Of a DNA stretch of 46,545 bases, positions 14,610 to 22,396 are shown in pieces. Position 1 is the stretch's first letter, and each line of letters begins with the position of its first letter. The translations under genes and the position numbers were made by a program. The notes beneath the pieces are model-generated. The model searched no databases and was not told the DNA's origin. It worked only from the letters and a program-made list of their open reading frames with translations. This DNA is from a virus, in the IMG/VR virus record IMGVR_UViG_3300033997_000443, positions 1 to 46,545 of that record; one strand, given 5' to 3'.

Positions 14610-15467
14610 TTAAGTTCTTGTTGTTTCAATCAAGAATATGTTGCTTGAGTCTTTAAAAACTCTGAAGCTGATGGTAGAACCTTCTAAAGATTTCCACGCT
14701 ACTCCATCTTTTAATAAGACTACAACGCCTGAAGCAGTTGCTAAAGAATCTGAGCTAAGCGTTGCAGCTTTTGTAGCATCAGAATCTTGACCTACTAATG
14801 TAAGAATGTCTCCTGCTTGTTTTTCTACAGTAGAAATTTCAGCAACTGAGGAAGCAGTACCTTCTTGAATTTTCACCACGTTTACGTTTTCTTCTAAGAA
14901 TTGAATTGCTGTAGAAGCTTGTTCTGGAGTTAATGATTCTTCTGTAATCAGAGAACCTGCATATTCAAAATGCATACTTCTAGAACCGGTAGTTTGTTCA
15001 AAAGAAAATTCAAAACCTGTTTTGTCTTTGTTGCCTTTGAAACCTGGTTTTAGTTTAAGTGGATGGCAATCTGAACCTAGAACCTTGCGAGTTCCGTTTG
15101 CTTTGCACTTATCAAATACAACTACAAAACCTTCTCCTAAATAATTTACCGCAAATTCTGTGGCTTCTATTTCGTCTCCTGGGTGATTTGCTTTGAAAGA
15201 TAATTTGAAATTTTCTGCATCATCTTCTCCTTGCGCTTCGGCAGAATAATCTTTAGAACTTGCAGTAGCATACATAGGAATTGCAAAAGCACCAGGCTTT
15301 AATGACATATTCCCAAGAAGTCTTACTCCTTTGTCATCAGTTGCAGGAAAACCATTTTCCACAAACTCATCTGCTGGAATTAACCACACCAATTTATCAT
15401 TATTGAATTTTGGTGAACCTGCACCAGCGGCAGCAGGTTTTAATAATTTTGGAACGATTATTTTCAT
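14610..15467 (-). CDS. Putative major tail (tube) protein
   Basis: A 285-residue, beta-rich protein between capsid and portal genes. A core of about 1-180 has WLIPADEFVENG, alternating strands and QTTGSRSMHFEYAG, patterns seen in siphovirus tail-tube proteins. A C-terminal extension (about 219-285) repeats a small beta motif that also ends the capsid protein (GDILTLVG, then a strand and DGVAWKSLEG). Such additions often decorate tail tubes. A major tail protein is the best guess; a head decoration protein is the alternative. Confidence 0.55.
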   Translation of the reverse strand: MKIIVPKLLKPAAAGAGSPKFNNDKLVWLIPADEFVENGFPATDDKGVRLLGNMSLKPGAFAIPMYATASSKDYSAEAQGEDDAENFKLSFKANHPGDEIEATEFAVNYLGEGFVVVFDKCKANGTRKVLGSDCHPLKLKPGFKGNKDKTGFEFSFEQTTGSRSMHFEYAGSLITEESLTPEQASTAIQFLEENVNVVKIQEGTASSVAEISTVEKQAGDILTLVGQDSDATKAATLSSDSLATASGVVVLLKDGVAWKSLEGSTISFRVFKDSSNIFLIETTRT

Positions 15468-15495
15468 TATAAAAATTTTAAAAATTAAATGAATA

Positions 15496-15525
15496 AAAAC
15501 TACTCCTTATAAAAGGAGCAGTTTT
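15496..15525 (-). terminator. Terminator or attenuator after the capsid gene
   Basis: A long hairpin (AAAACTACTCCTT with AAGGAGCAGTTTT, one G-U pair on the transcript) is followed on the minus strand by TTTTTATTC. It lies in the 65-nt gap downstream of the capsid gene. Since no good promoter follows, it probably reduces transcription into the next gene without stopping it. Confidence 0.75.
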
Positions 15526-15532
15526 ATAGTTT

Positions 15533-17680
15533 TTATCCTCTAGAAGTTTCGAACCACATTCCTTCAAACTTTTGAAGTTTGATGAATTTAGTTGGAGCAT
15601 CTAATAACGCAGAACCACTAATCAATACAATCTTACCTGTAATTGCTTCTACAGTAAGGGTGTTGGTAGCTTGTCCGTAAATAGTAATTTCAGAACCATC
15701 TACACCGTTTAAGATTTCTGCTAATGTATCAGAAGCAGCACCAGTGTATTTGAACTCAATTCCTTCGTTTGCATCAATTGCATCTGTATCAAATTCTACT
15801 GCGGTAGAATCTGCTTCTGCTAGAGAACCTGTGTTTCTAGAAACTTCTTTCCAAATTCCAGTTGCCAATTTTACCAAAGTAATATCAGTATCTGATTGAG
15901 GATTGAAGTCAGAGCCTAAGTCTAAGTTACCAATAGTTGATGTTTTTTTCTTGATTTTAAAGGTTGTGGTTAAACCAGCATTGCCTTTAATTTTCAAGAT
16001 AGAACCAGTTGCTAATCCATTAATGGTAGTGATGTCTCCCATTAAGTTAGAATCTACGTAATACTTATTGAAAGTAACTTCTAGAATTCCGTTACCTGCT
16101 TCACCATAGATTGGTGCGTAATGATTTGCTGGGAAAATTGGCTCATCATTAATCCAAACGAATTGAGCTTTACCGAAGAAAGGTGAACCTTGTTCTAGTT
16201 TCTTACCAACATAATCAAAACCAGTACCTAGCTTATAATCTGCCATTACTTTGGTATCTCTTTCGTGGTATTGAATTACATATTTGCTTTTTTCTGTAGG
16301 AATGTATTCATCAATTACGATATTTTTATCGTTCGTAATGAACATGATATTTGATCCTTCCAAATCTGGCATTACCTCAAATCTTACGTTTGGATAATCT
16401 TCTGGGCCATTAAGACTCTCTACACCTGTATAGTCATTATTCAAAGCATTTTTAGCTTTTACTGCTTCTCTATAAATATCTCTATTTTTACGAGACCAAT
16501 ACCAAACTAAATTTGGTTGGATTCTTTCTTCCTCAGAAAGTGATTCCATGAATCCTTTTACATAATCTACTGCGTTAGACAGATTAAAAGAACCAACTAA
16601 AGGCTTATAAACTTTTAATCTTTTTTCTACGTCTCTAATTTGGAAAAGTTGAGCTAAAATACCATCTTGACGGAATTGGAATTTACCTGACTTACCTAAA
16701 CCTTTAGGTGTTTTAACATAAATTCCTTTTACACATGCAATTCTGTCTTCTATTCTAGCTTTTCCATCAATTAAACCAGTAAGATAAGCTACAAATGGAG
16801 TTTTATAGCCATCTGAACCGCTAAGATTTTGAATTTCAGAAATCCAAGAAGTTTCTAATTGTTGTAATTGATAGCCTTCGAAAAGTAAATCTATTTGAAT
16901 AGGCCAAACTTTTCTTTGTTCTGCATCTATGTAGAAATCTGCACCAGGAGCAAAACCATTTTTTCTGGCTTGAGTTACATTTGCAACCATAATACCAGCA
17001 GTCATTGTACGGTCTTTTACACCTACATTTTTAGGCCAGAAAGTAGGTAAACCAAATTTATCTCTTTCTAGTTCTAAAAGTTTCTGCGGATTCTGAACAT
17101 AATATTCTTTTAGATCATTGTTCAGTCTTGCGATGGTAGAAGTATCAGAAAAATCTGTTTCTGCCACTACTTTCCCTGCTGCTCTTTGGTTCCATGGTCT
17201 GTTTTCAAAAGCCATAAAAGGAGTTGCATTTTCTGCAAATAAGTGAGTGGTAGAGCTTAACGCCAATACAGCAGCTGCTCCCACTAATTTTCCTTTCATT
17301 CCTGTGCCTACAATTTGACGTACAGCTTCGTCTGGAACTGGAGCATTGGATAGAGCTTCAATAGTTTGTCTTTGTTCTGCAATTGTTTCTGCAGCAGTCT
17401 GCGCCACAGTTGCAGTAGAAGTTCCTTTAGGAGTGTTTACAACTGAAGCTAATTGCTCAAATGCGGCTTGTTTTTCTGCATCTAAACCTGCTTCTTCTTC
17501 TAATACTTCATTGGCGGCTTTTTTGAATTGCTCAAACTTTTCGTCTGGAAATTCTTTTTTCATAGCTGCCTCTTGTTCTGGCGTCAAAGCTAAGCGACCG
17601 TCTTCTCCTTTCGGAAGAGCGTCTACTCCTAAAACTTTTAGACCAAATGCAATTACAGCGGCGAATCTAGTTCTTTTCAT
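15533..17680 (-). CDS. Major capsid protein with scaffold-like N-terminus
   Basis: A 715-residue protein, much longer than a plain HK97-fold capsid. Residues 1-120 are Glu/Lys/Ala-rich and helical (scaffold-like), then a hydrophobic stretch at about 126-150. A capsid-like core (about 155-555) includes DRTMTAGIMVANV, LFEGYQLQQLETSWISE and FDYVGKKLEQGSPFFG. Two C-terminal beta repeats (559-615 and 662-714) each run from a G-S-x-[LI]-x-I motif to W-[KF]-E-x-SR. It directly follows the S49 protease gene, which probably removes the N-terminus during maturation. The repeats also occur in the tail-tube candidate and may be surface decoration. Confidence 0.75.
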   Translation of the reverse strand: MKRTRFAAVIAFGLKVLGVDALPKGEDGRLALTPEQEAAMKKEFPDEKFEQFKKAANEVLEEEAGLDAEKQAAFEQLASVVNTPKGTSTATVAQTAAETIAEQRQTIEALSNAPVPDEAVRQIVGTGMKGKLVGAAAVLALSSTTHLFAENATPFMAFENRPWNQRAAGKVVAETDFSDTSTIARLNNDLKEYYVQNPQKLLELERDKFGLPTFWPKNVGVKDRTMTAGIMVANVTQARKNGFAPGADFYIDAEQRKVWPIQIDLLFEGYQLQQLETSWISEIQNLSGSDGYKTPFVAYLTGLIDGKARIEDRIACVKGIYVKTPKGLGKSGKFQFRQDGILAQLFQIRDVEKRLKVYKPLVGSFNLSNAVDYVKGFMESLSEEERIQPNLVWYWSRKNRDIYREAVKAKNALNNDYTGVESLNGPEDYPNVRFEVMPDLEGSNIMFITNDKNIVIDEYIPTEKSKYVIQYHERDTKVMADYKLGTGFDYVGKKLEQGSPFFGKAQFVWINDEPIFPANHYAPIYGEAGNGILEVTFNKYYVDSNLMGDITTINGLATGSILKIKGNAGLTTTFKIKKKTSTIGNLDLGSDFNPQSDTDITLVKLATGIWKEVSRNTGSLAEADSTAVEFDTDAIDANEGIEFKYTGAASDTLAEILNGVDGSEITIYGQATNTLTVEAITGKIVLISGSALLDAPTKFIKLQKFEGMWFETSRG

Positions 17681-17700
17681 GATTTATAAATATTTAAAGG

Positions 17701-18570
17701 TTAAATTGAATTTAATGTTGCAAGCATCATGGCTTTTTCAATTGCCATTCTTTCATTGCCTATTGCGTCTATCATTCCGTATTCTACAGCTTTTGAAGCA
17801 GAGAATGTAGCACCTGTAAACATACCAGGAACATCTTTAATTCTTGGATTACCTGCTTTTACATCTGCGATGAATTTTTCAGTAGGCTCTCTCATTTCTT
17901 CTGATAAAGAAGTGATGAAAGCTTCATCATTCCCTTCTACAAAATCTACCATTTGTTGCGCTTTATCTGTAGATTGTGGGGCACGAACTACCATTACTTT
18001 ATATCCTTCTTTTTTCATGGCTTCTCTAGAATCCATGACCATGGCAAGTGTACCAATAGAACCAAATCCTGAGCTCACATCGAAATTAGCATAGGTATAA
18101 TCACAGAGTAAAGATTTCATCCAGTAATATCCAGAATAGCAAGAATTAAATAAACCAACGATTGGTTTCTTTTTTTCGAGTTTAAAAGTTTTGAACGCAT
18201 TGATTGCATCAAGAGAACTACCTGGTCCGTCTCCCGAGATAACAATAGCACCGATTGACTCATCATTATTTAAATATCTGAGGATATCAAGATAATCATC
18301 TGCACCTAGCATACAAGCATCACCATAAGCAGGGATGATTCCCGTAATTGGTAATACTACTACTCTTTTTTGGTCTTTTACTTCTCCATTATTCATGGAA
18401 GAATTTCCCGAGGAATCTACCGAAGCAAAAAACTCTTGTCTATTTATTTCAGTTCCTTTGAAATTGCCTTTTAAAAAATCGTTTGCCAATTTTTCAAAAT
18501 GAGGTACAGTGCTCATTTCTAGAACCCATTTCCCACGAATAATTTCAGTAACTAATGCGTTTGTTTTCAT
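17701..18570 (-). CDS. S49-family prohead protease
   Basis: A 289-residue protein of the SppA/S49 serine-peptidase family. It has a strand LPITGIIP (73-80), the GDGPGSSLDAI turn (113-123), CYSGYYWMKSL with likely nucleophile S146, and SSGFGSIG (166-173), as in capsid maturation proteases. It has no signal peptide, so it acts in the cytoplasm on the procapsid. It is the first gene after late promoter L3 and lies 20 nt upstream of the capsid gene. It should process the scaffold-like N-terminus of the capsid. Confidence 0.85.
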   Translation of the reverse strand: MKTNALVTEIIRGKWVLEMSTVPHFEKLANDFLKGNFKGTEINRQEFFASVDSSGNSSMNNGEVKDQKRVVVLPITGIIPAYGDACMLGADDYLDILRYLNNDESIGAIVISGDGPGSSLDAINAFKTFKLEKKKPIVGLFNSCYSGYYWMKSLLCDYTYANFDVSSGFGSIGTLAMVMDSREAMKKEGYKVMVVRAPQSTDKAQQMVDFVEGNDEAFITSLSEEMREPTEKFIADVKAGNPRIKDVPGMFTGATFSASKAVEYGMIDAIGNERMAIEKAMMLATLNSI

Positions 18571-18588
18571 AAACTATTATTTATGAAA

Positions 18589-18625
18589 CAAAACTATTTT
18601 ATATAAAAGCAAATTCTGTGACGCA
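18589..18625 (-). promoter_or_regulatory. Late promoter L3 (protease-capsid operon)
   Basis: On the minus strand TGCGTCACA (18625-18617) lies exactly 20 nt upstream of TAGTTTTG (18596-18589), a perfect TAnnTTTG box. The ATG of the protease gene is 18 nt downstream. Confidence 0.8.
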
Positions 18626-18672
18626 CGCTTTCTAGAATAAAAGCAGTTTTGGAAAGTTTTTGGAAAAAAAAT

Positions 18673-18696
18673 CTCTCCGACATAAATGTCGGAGAG
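18673..18696 (-). terminator. Terminator of the spike/lysis operon
   Basis: The 11-bp perfect stem CTCTCCGACAT/ATGTCGGAGAG has a 2-nt spacer (so the real loop is larger). It is followed on the minus strand by a run of eight T (18671-18664). Confidence 0.9.
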
Positions 18697-18725
18697 TTTA
18701 AAAAATTTAAATGAACTATGAAGAT

Positions 18726-18995
18726 TTATTCAGGCGGTAATTGTTCTTGAATTTCTTGAAGCCTAGTCTCTAGTCTATCTTTTTCTTGCAATAGTATTCG
18801 TGTTTGAATTACAACTGGGTCTTCGTATACATAACTGTCTAATTCAAAACCTTGAGAATATTCTACGGCAGCTTCTTTCGTTGCAAAATATTGTTCTCCA
18901 AGAATTGTAAATTTAGGTTCTACGTCATCAGATAATTCTATGAAACAATACATTCCTGTAGCTGTATTTTTACTGACTTGTCTTATAATTGCCAT
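18726..18995 (-). CDS. Small hypothetical protein at end of lysis operon
   Basis: An 89-residue acidic protein with a beta-rich N-terminal half (TGMYCFIELSDDVEPKFTIL) and a C-terminal charged helix (LLQEKDRLETRLQEIQEQL) that could be a coiled coil. It is the last gene of the spike/lysis operon, 17 nt after the amidase and just before a strong terminator. It could be a virion or chaperone protein. No family recognised. Confidence 0.5.
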   Translation of the reverse strand: MAIIRQVSKNTATGMYCFIELSDDVEPKFTILGEQYFATKEAAVEYSQGFELDSYVYEDPVVIQTRILLQEKDRLETRLQEIQEQLPPE

Positions 18996-19012
18996 TTTTA
19001 AAATTTTAAAAA

Positions 19013-19576
19013 TTACTTTACTAAATCATCAAACCGCTGAGCAATTTCAGCTATTCCTTTGGCTAAAATTTCTTTTTTAGAATCATAATTAGCCATAGCT
19101 TGTGCATTGGTTATAAATTCTATTTCAATTAAAACAGAACAACCTGCTCCTAAATTAAGAATTCCTAGTTTCTTATGCTGAGAAACTCTCTCTGATTTCA
19201 CGCCTCTATCTGGTGAACCTAATACTCGCGAAATAAAATCCGTAAGCCTTACTCCACATTTGTATGAAAGACTATCTTTATTTTGAAAATCTTTTTCATT
19301 CACAAACGCAGTTACACCTGTAACTCTAGAAGGACCTGCATCAAAATGAATATCTAATACCACAGAACCTGCTCCTGGTTTTATTCTATTTTGATATTCT
19401 CGGTTTGTTTCTGAATCTCTATCTATAATGATTTCTTTAGAATTTCCATATTTCAAAATTCTATTTCTCAAATCTTTAGTGAGTTCATTTTCTTGATAAC
19501 CATTTGCCACAGCTCCAGGATCATTATCATGATGACCTGCGGAAATGAATTGCTTAAAGGGAATTAAATTTATCAT
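19013..19576 (-). CDS. Endolysin, N-acetylmuramoyl-L-alanine amidase (Amidase_3)
   Basis: A 187-residue zinc amidase. Likely ligands are H15 in SAGHHDNDPGA, E29 in GYQENEL and H77 in LDIHFDAG. The catalytic acid is E151 in VLIEIEFITN, in the order expected for Amidase_3. It cuts the bond between MurNAc and L-Ala in peptidoglycan. There is no signal peptide or wall-binding domain, so export must rely on the holin. It lies directly after the spanin-like gene (gap 3 nt) in the lysis cluster. Confidence 0.9.
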   Translation of the reverse strand: MINLIPFKQFISAGHHDNDPGAVANGYQENELTKDLRNRILKYGNSKEIIIDRDSETNREYQNRIKPGAGSVVLDIHFDAGPSRVTGVTAFVNEKDFQNKDSLSYKCGVRLTDFISRVLGSPDRGVKSERVSQHKKLGILNLGAGCSVLIEIEFITNAQAMANYDSKKEILAKGIAEIAQRFDDLVK

Positions 19577-19579
19577 TTT

Positions 19580-20341
19580 TTATTTTTGATTTATTTTTTC
19601 TAAAAAATTTACATAAGGATTAAACCTTAACAACCATGAGCGGAACCATCGCCAAACAAATGGCATCACAAACCATCCTAAGAAAAAAGCAAATACAATA
19701 TATTTCCAAGCAAATAGAAATTTTTGCCAAAATGTGACTGGTGTATTTTCTATGAGCTTCTTGTTTTCTTTTTCTAAATTTTTTATCGTGAAATTCTGAA
19801 TAGAATTTTTAGCAGATAATGAGTAATTTTCTATCCTAGATTCCTTATATAAACTCTCAAAATTCTTTGAAACTTTCAATAATTTTTCTGAATTATCTGA
19901 AACTTTATTATATTTCTCCCGCATTTCTTGATATGCAGATTTTAGAGAGTTAATGTATTCTGTAGTATTTTCAGAAGTTTTAATTTTTGATTTCAGATTA
20001 CCATTTTCAAAATATTCTTCTTGTTCTGTGGTTTTTGCAGAACTTTTTCCCGAATTTTCAGTCTCTAATTTTTGTGAATAATTCTTTTTGATGTATTCTA
20101 AAAGTTCTGATTTAGAATTGAAAATAATCGTAGAATCTGAAATTTTCACAGAAGAGTTCTGTGTGGTTTCTTGCTCTGATTTGTTTTCTGACTTGTCTGA
20201 AATTACTTCATTTTTTTGCGTAGAATTTTCTTTTACAGAATTTTCTACGTTCTTTTTTTGATTTAAGCAACTGCTTAATATAAGTAGTGGTAAAATTGGC
20301 GAAACCAACCACCAAATGAATTTTTTAATTAGGTTTTTCAT
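19580..20341 (-). CDS. Candidate unimolecular spanin (lipoprotein plus C-terminal TM)
   Basis: A 253-residue protein. It has a basic and hydrophobic N-terminus with lipobox L22-S-S-C25, a long Lys/Glu/Asn/Ser-rich periplasmic part (about 26-195) with coiled-coil stretches, and one membrane segment at about 205-230 before a short basic tail. N-terminal lipid plus C-terminal membrane anchor is the u-spanin layout known from phage T1 gp11, though this protein is longer. Such a protein would link outer and inner membranes and fuse them in the last lysis step. The ATG at 20341 is chosen because the lipoprotein signal starts there. It overlaps the holin gene and precedes the endolysin. Confidence 0.65.
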   Translation of the reverse strand: MKNLIKKFIWWLVSPILPLLILSSCLNQKKNVENSVKENSTQKNEVISDKSENKSEQETTQNSSVKISDSTIIFNSKSELLEYIKKNYSQKLETENSGKSSAKTTEQEEYFENGNLKSKIKTSENTTEYINSLKSAYQEMREKYNKVSDNSEKLLKVSKNFESLYKESRIENYSLSAKNSIQNFTIKNLEKENKKLIENTPVTFWQKFLFAWKYIVFAFFLGWFVMPFVWRWFRSWLLRFNPYVNFLEKINQK

Positions 20342-20798
20342 TATGTATTTCTTTTGGATTTTTTTGTAAATATTCTGCAACTGACTTAGAAATTTCTTCT
20401 ATATCCGTTCTATTTTTTGCGATGGAAGTAATTAAAGCTCCTGCTTCGTGGAAACGCTGTTTGTCTTCTGCTTTCTCATAAATTGACTTTATTTCAATAA
20501 AACTTAAACCGATTGCTCCAAGTAAAGTGACAAAGGGAAACATAGGAATAGAATATTGATAGTAAGTTTCGAGATACCAAATCACCGAAACCTGCATTGC
20601 ATCTATAATTGTGAGAGCTGTCATTGCGTTGTAGTATTCCTTAATTTTTTCAACGGTACGCCGAAATCCATAGCTAGACCTTACAATATTATTTTTTTTA
20701 GCTTTTCTAATTCCACTCCAAAAATCAAGACCTATCATAAATAGAATCAAAATGTAAAGAGAGAATAAAATAATGAGTAGAACGATTAATTTTTCCAT
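20325..20798 (-). CDS. Phage holin, holin_4/toxin-secretion type
   Basis: A 157-residue membrane protein starting MEKLIVLLIILF at 20798. It has an N-terminal membrane segment (about 3-22), the family motif GLDFWSGIRKAKK, then SYGFRRTVEKIKEYYNAM, and two more hydrophobic segments (about 58-75 and 83-99). This pattern is common in Bacteroidota phage holins. It forms inner-membrane holes that release the endolysin. Longer upstream extensions overlap the small gene at 20833 and are not supported. It overlaps the spanin candidate by 17 nt. Confidence 0.8.
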   Translation of the reverse strand: MEKLIVLLIILFSLYILILFMIGLDFWSGIRKAKKNNIVRSSYGFRRTVEKIKEYYNAMTALTIIDAMQVSVIWYLETYYQYSIPMFPFVTLLGAIGLSFIEIKSIYEKAEDKQRFHEAGALITSIAKNRTDIEEISKSVAEYLQKNPKEIHNEKPN

Positions 20799-20832
20799 TA
20801 TTTGATTTTTAGGTATCGTTTGTGTGTAAATT

Positions 20833-21012
20833 TTATTCTTCCAAAAGTTTATCGTAAAAAGTCCCATCCTCAAAATCCCAATAAGGATTTTCCATTGGTT
20901 CAGTTCGCAATGCTTCAATTAGCATTTCATTTTCTGCTATTGTAGAGTGAAACTGCGCTCTCAATTCCTGCCCAGTTTCTTTGTCTATTACTGTTTTTAA
21001 TTTTTCTTCCAT
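20833..21012 (-). CDS. Small acidic hypothetical protein (59 residues)
   Basis: A short open frame starting MEEKLKTVIDKE and ending with TAA at 20835-20833. It fills the space between the collagen-like fibre gene (gap 3 nt) and the holin. The product is acidic with a helix (KETGQELRAQFHSTIAENEMLIEAL) and a Trp/Tyr-containing tail (NPYWDFEDG). Tight spacing on one side and a start consistent with the operon support it. Function unknown. Confidence 0.6.
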   Translation of the reverse strand: MEEKLKTVIDKETGQELRAQFHSTIAENEMLIEALRTEPMENPYWDFEDGTFYDKLLEE

Positions 21013-21015
21013 AGT

Positions 21016-22389
21016 TTATGAATTTGTTAATTGTAGTCCTTCTAATCTTGCTTGGTCAGCTGAATTTCCAAGTAAAATAGAGATGTATAAATAATTTGTC
21101 ACAGTTCTATCAAATGGTTTTGAATTTATCGGATTAGATGAAGCTCCACTCGCAGAATAAGAAGGAATTGTAGCTGGGAAACCTTTAATCGCACCACTAT
21201 CTATTAAGAAAATTCTATCTAATCCAGCATATTGATTTGTTGCTGCTATGATAGCAGACTGAAATAGTTGGTCAGTCGTTCCACTTGGCATTGTTGGCGA
21301 AGTTGAAAGTTTACCTCTTATAAATAAAGTCCCATTTGTTCCTATTTTGTTTATGAATAAAATAGGCATATTCAAAAAGCTATTTTCGCTGATGGAATTG
21401 GCAGGTATTTCGATTCTTAAAACTTCCGTTTCAGACATCGTTCCCGTTACCCATGATGAAGGAGTGGTAATTTTTACGTTAAATGCTTTATTTTGTTGTC
21501 TCTCTATTTCTGCGGCAACTCTTGCATTTTCTGCTGTAACTCTTGAACTCTCCGCTGTAACTCTGCTATTTTCAGCAGAAATACGGTTATTTTCGTTTGA
21601 AATGCGGGTATTTTCGGAGTTTACTAAAGTAGATTCTAAAGCATTTAACTCTACTATTTTATCAGTTGCTGGTTTTTGTAATTCTGCTATTTGTGTAGGG
21701 GTAAAATCATCATAGGAAAAAGCATCTCCTTTATCACCCTTGTCACCTTTATCACCTTTAATGCCCTGAATTCCTTGAAGACCTTGTAAACCCATTTCTC
21801 CAGCATCTCCCTTATCTCCCTTATCTCCTTTCTCTCCAGCATCACCCTTTTCTCCTCTCTCTCCTTGTATTCCCTGAATACCTTGAATTCCTTGAATACC
21901 TTGTTCTCCAGTATCGCCTTTGTCTCCTTTGTCGCCTTTTTCTCCTTTTAACAGTGCTATTTGTTCGGGAGTTAGATTTTCAATGTTTAAAGAAAAATTG
22001 TTGATAGCTTTTGAAATAGTTACAGGAATAGAAATTTCTTCAATCTTAATTTCAAAGTTTAGATTATCAGAATTAGCACAATTAGTTGCGTTTTCTGCTG
22101 AAACAATCGAAAGTTCCTCTACCAAAAAAGGCTCATTTCCTAAAGCTCCAAAATCTCCCCAATATTCTATGTTATAGGTTGATTTCTTCAAAGTTTGCAA
22201 CTGTGAAAAATCAAAATTAATAGTACCAGCATTTTTTATTCCTGCTATTTCTAAGATTTTCCCCTGAATGATGTTTTTCACCACAGCTTTGAAAGAATAT
22301 TCTGAAATATCTCCCGCAGTAGTGAGCGTTCTGGAACTAAATTTAGAGCCAAAAACCTCTGTGTTTTGTATTTTTTTGATGTAAGTCAT
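21016..22389 (-). CDS. Collagen-like tail fibre protein
   Basis: A 457-residue fibre. Residues 1-145 form a beta-rich attachment domain. A collagen-like Gly-X-Y block of about 25 triplets spans 149-222. An Asn/Ala-rich trimeric helical segment (about 255-300) has repeated RxTAE/RISAEN units, and a C-terminal globular domain (about 305-457) would bind the host. LTPEQIALLKG and FTPTQIAELQK flank the collagen block, a common phage-fibre layout. It lies 7 nt after the spike gene. Confidence 0.85.
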   Translation of the reverse strand: MTYIKKIQNTEVFGSKFSSRTLTTAGDISEYSFKAVVKNIIQGKILEIAGIKNAGTINFDFSQLQTLKKSTYNIEYWGDFGALGNEPFLVEELSIVSAENATNCANSDNLNFEIKIEEISIPVTISKAINNFSLNIENLTPEQIALLKGEKGDKGDKGDTGEQGIQGIQGIQGIQGERGEKGDAGEKGDKGDKGDAGEMGLQGLQGIQGIKGDKGDKGDKGDAFSYDDFTPTQIAELQKPATDKIVELNALESTLVNSENTRISNENNRISAENSRVTAESSRVTAENARVAAEIERQQNKAFNVKITTPSSWVTGTMSETEVLRIEIPANSISENSFLNMPILFINKIGTNGTLFIRGKLSTSPTMPSGTTDQLFQSAIIAATNQYAGLDRIFLIDSGAIKGFPATIPSYSASGASSNPINSKPFDRTVTNYLYISILLGNSADQARLEGLQLTNS

Positions 22390-22396
22390 TGTTTTT

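Noticed and set aside
17346-17810. Long plus-strand open frame opposite the capsid and protease genes
   Set aside because: It is antisense to two well-supported genes, and the product is Ser/Ala/Cys-rich without any domain.
20798-20918. N-terminal extension of the holin to 20918
   Set aside because: It overlaps a better-placed small gene (20833-21012), and the holin signature begins at the ATG at 20798.
21720-21960. Repetitive stretch that might suggest a CRISPR or tandem-repeat array
   Set aside because: It codes for Gly-X-Y triplets of the collagen-like fibre; there are no spacers.
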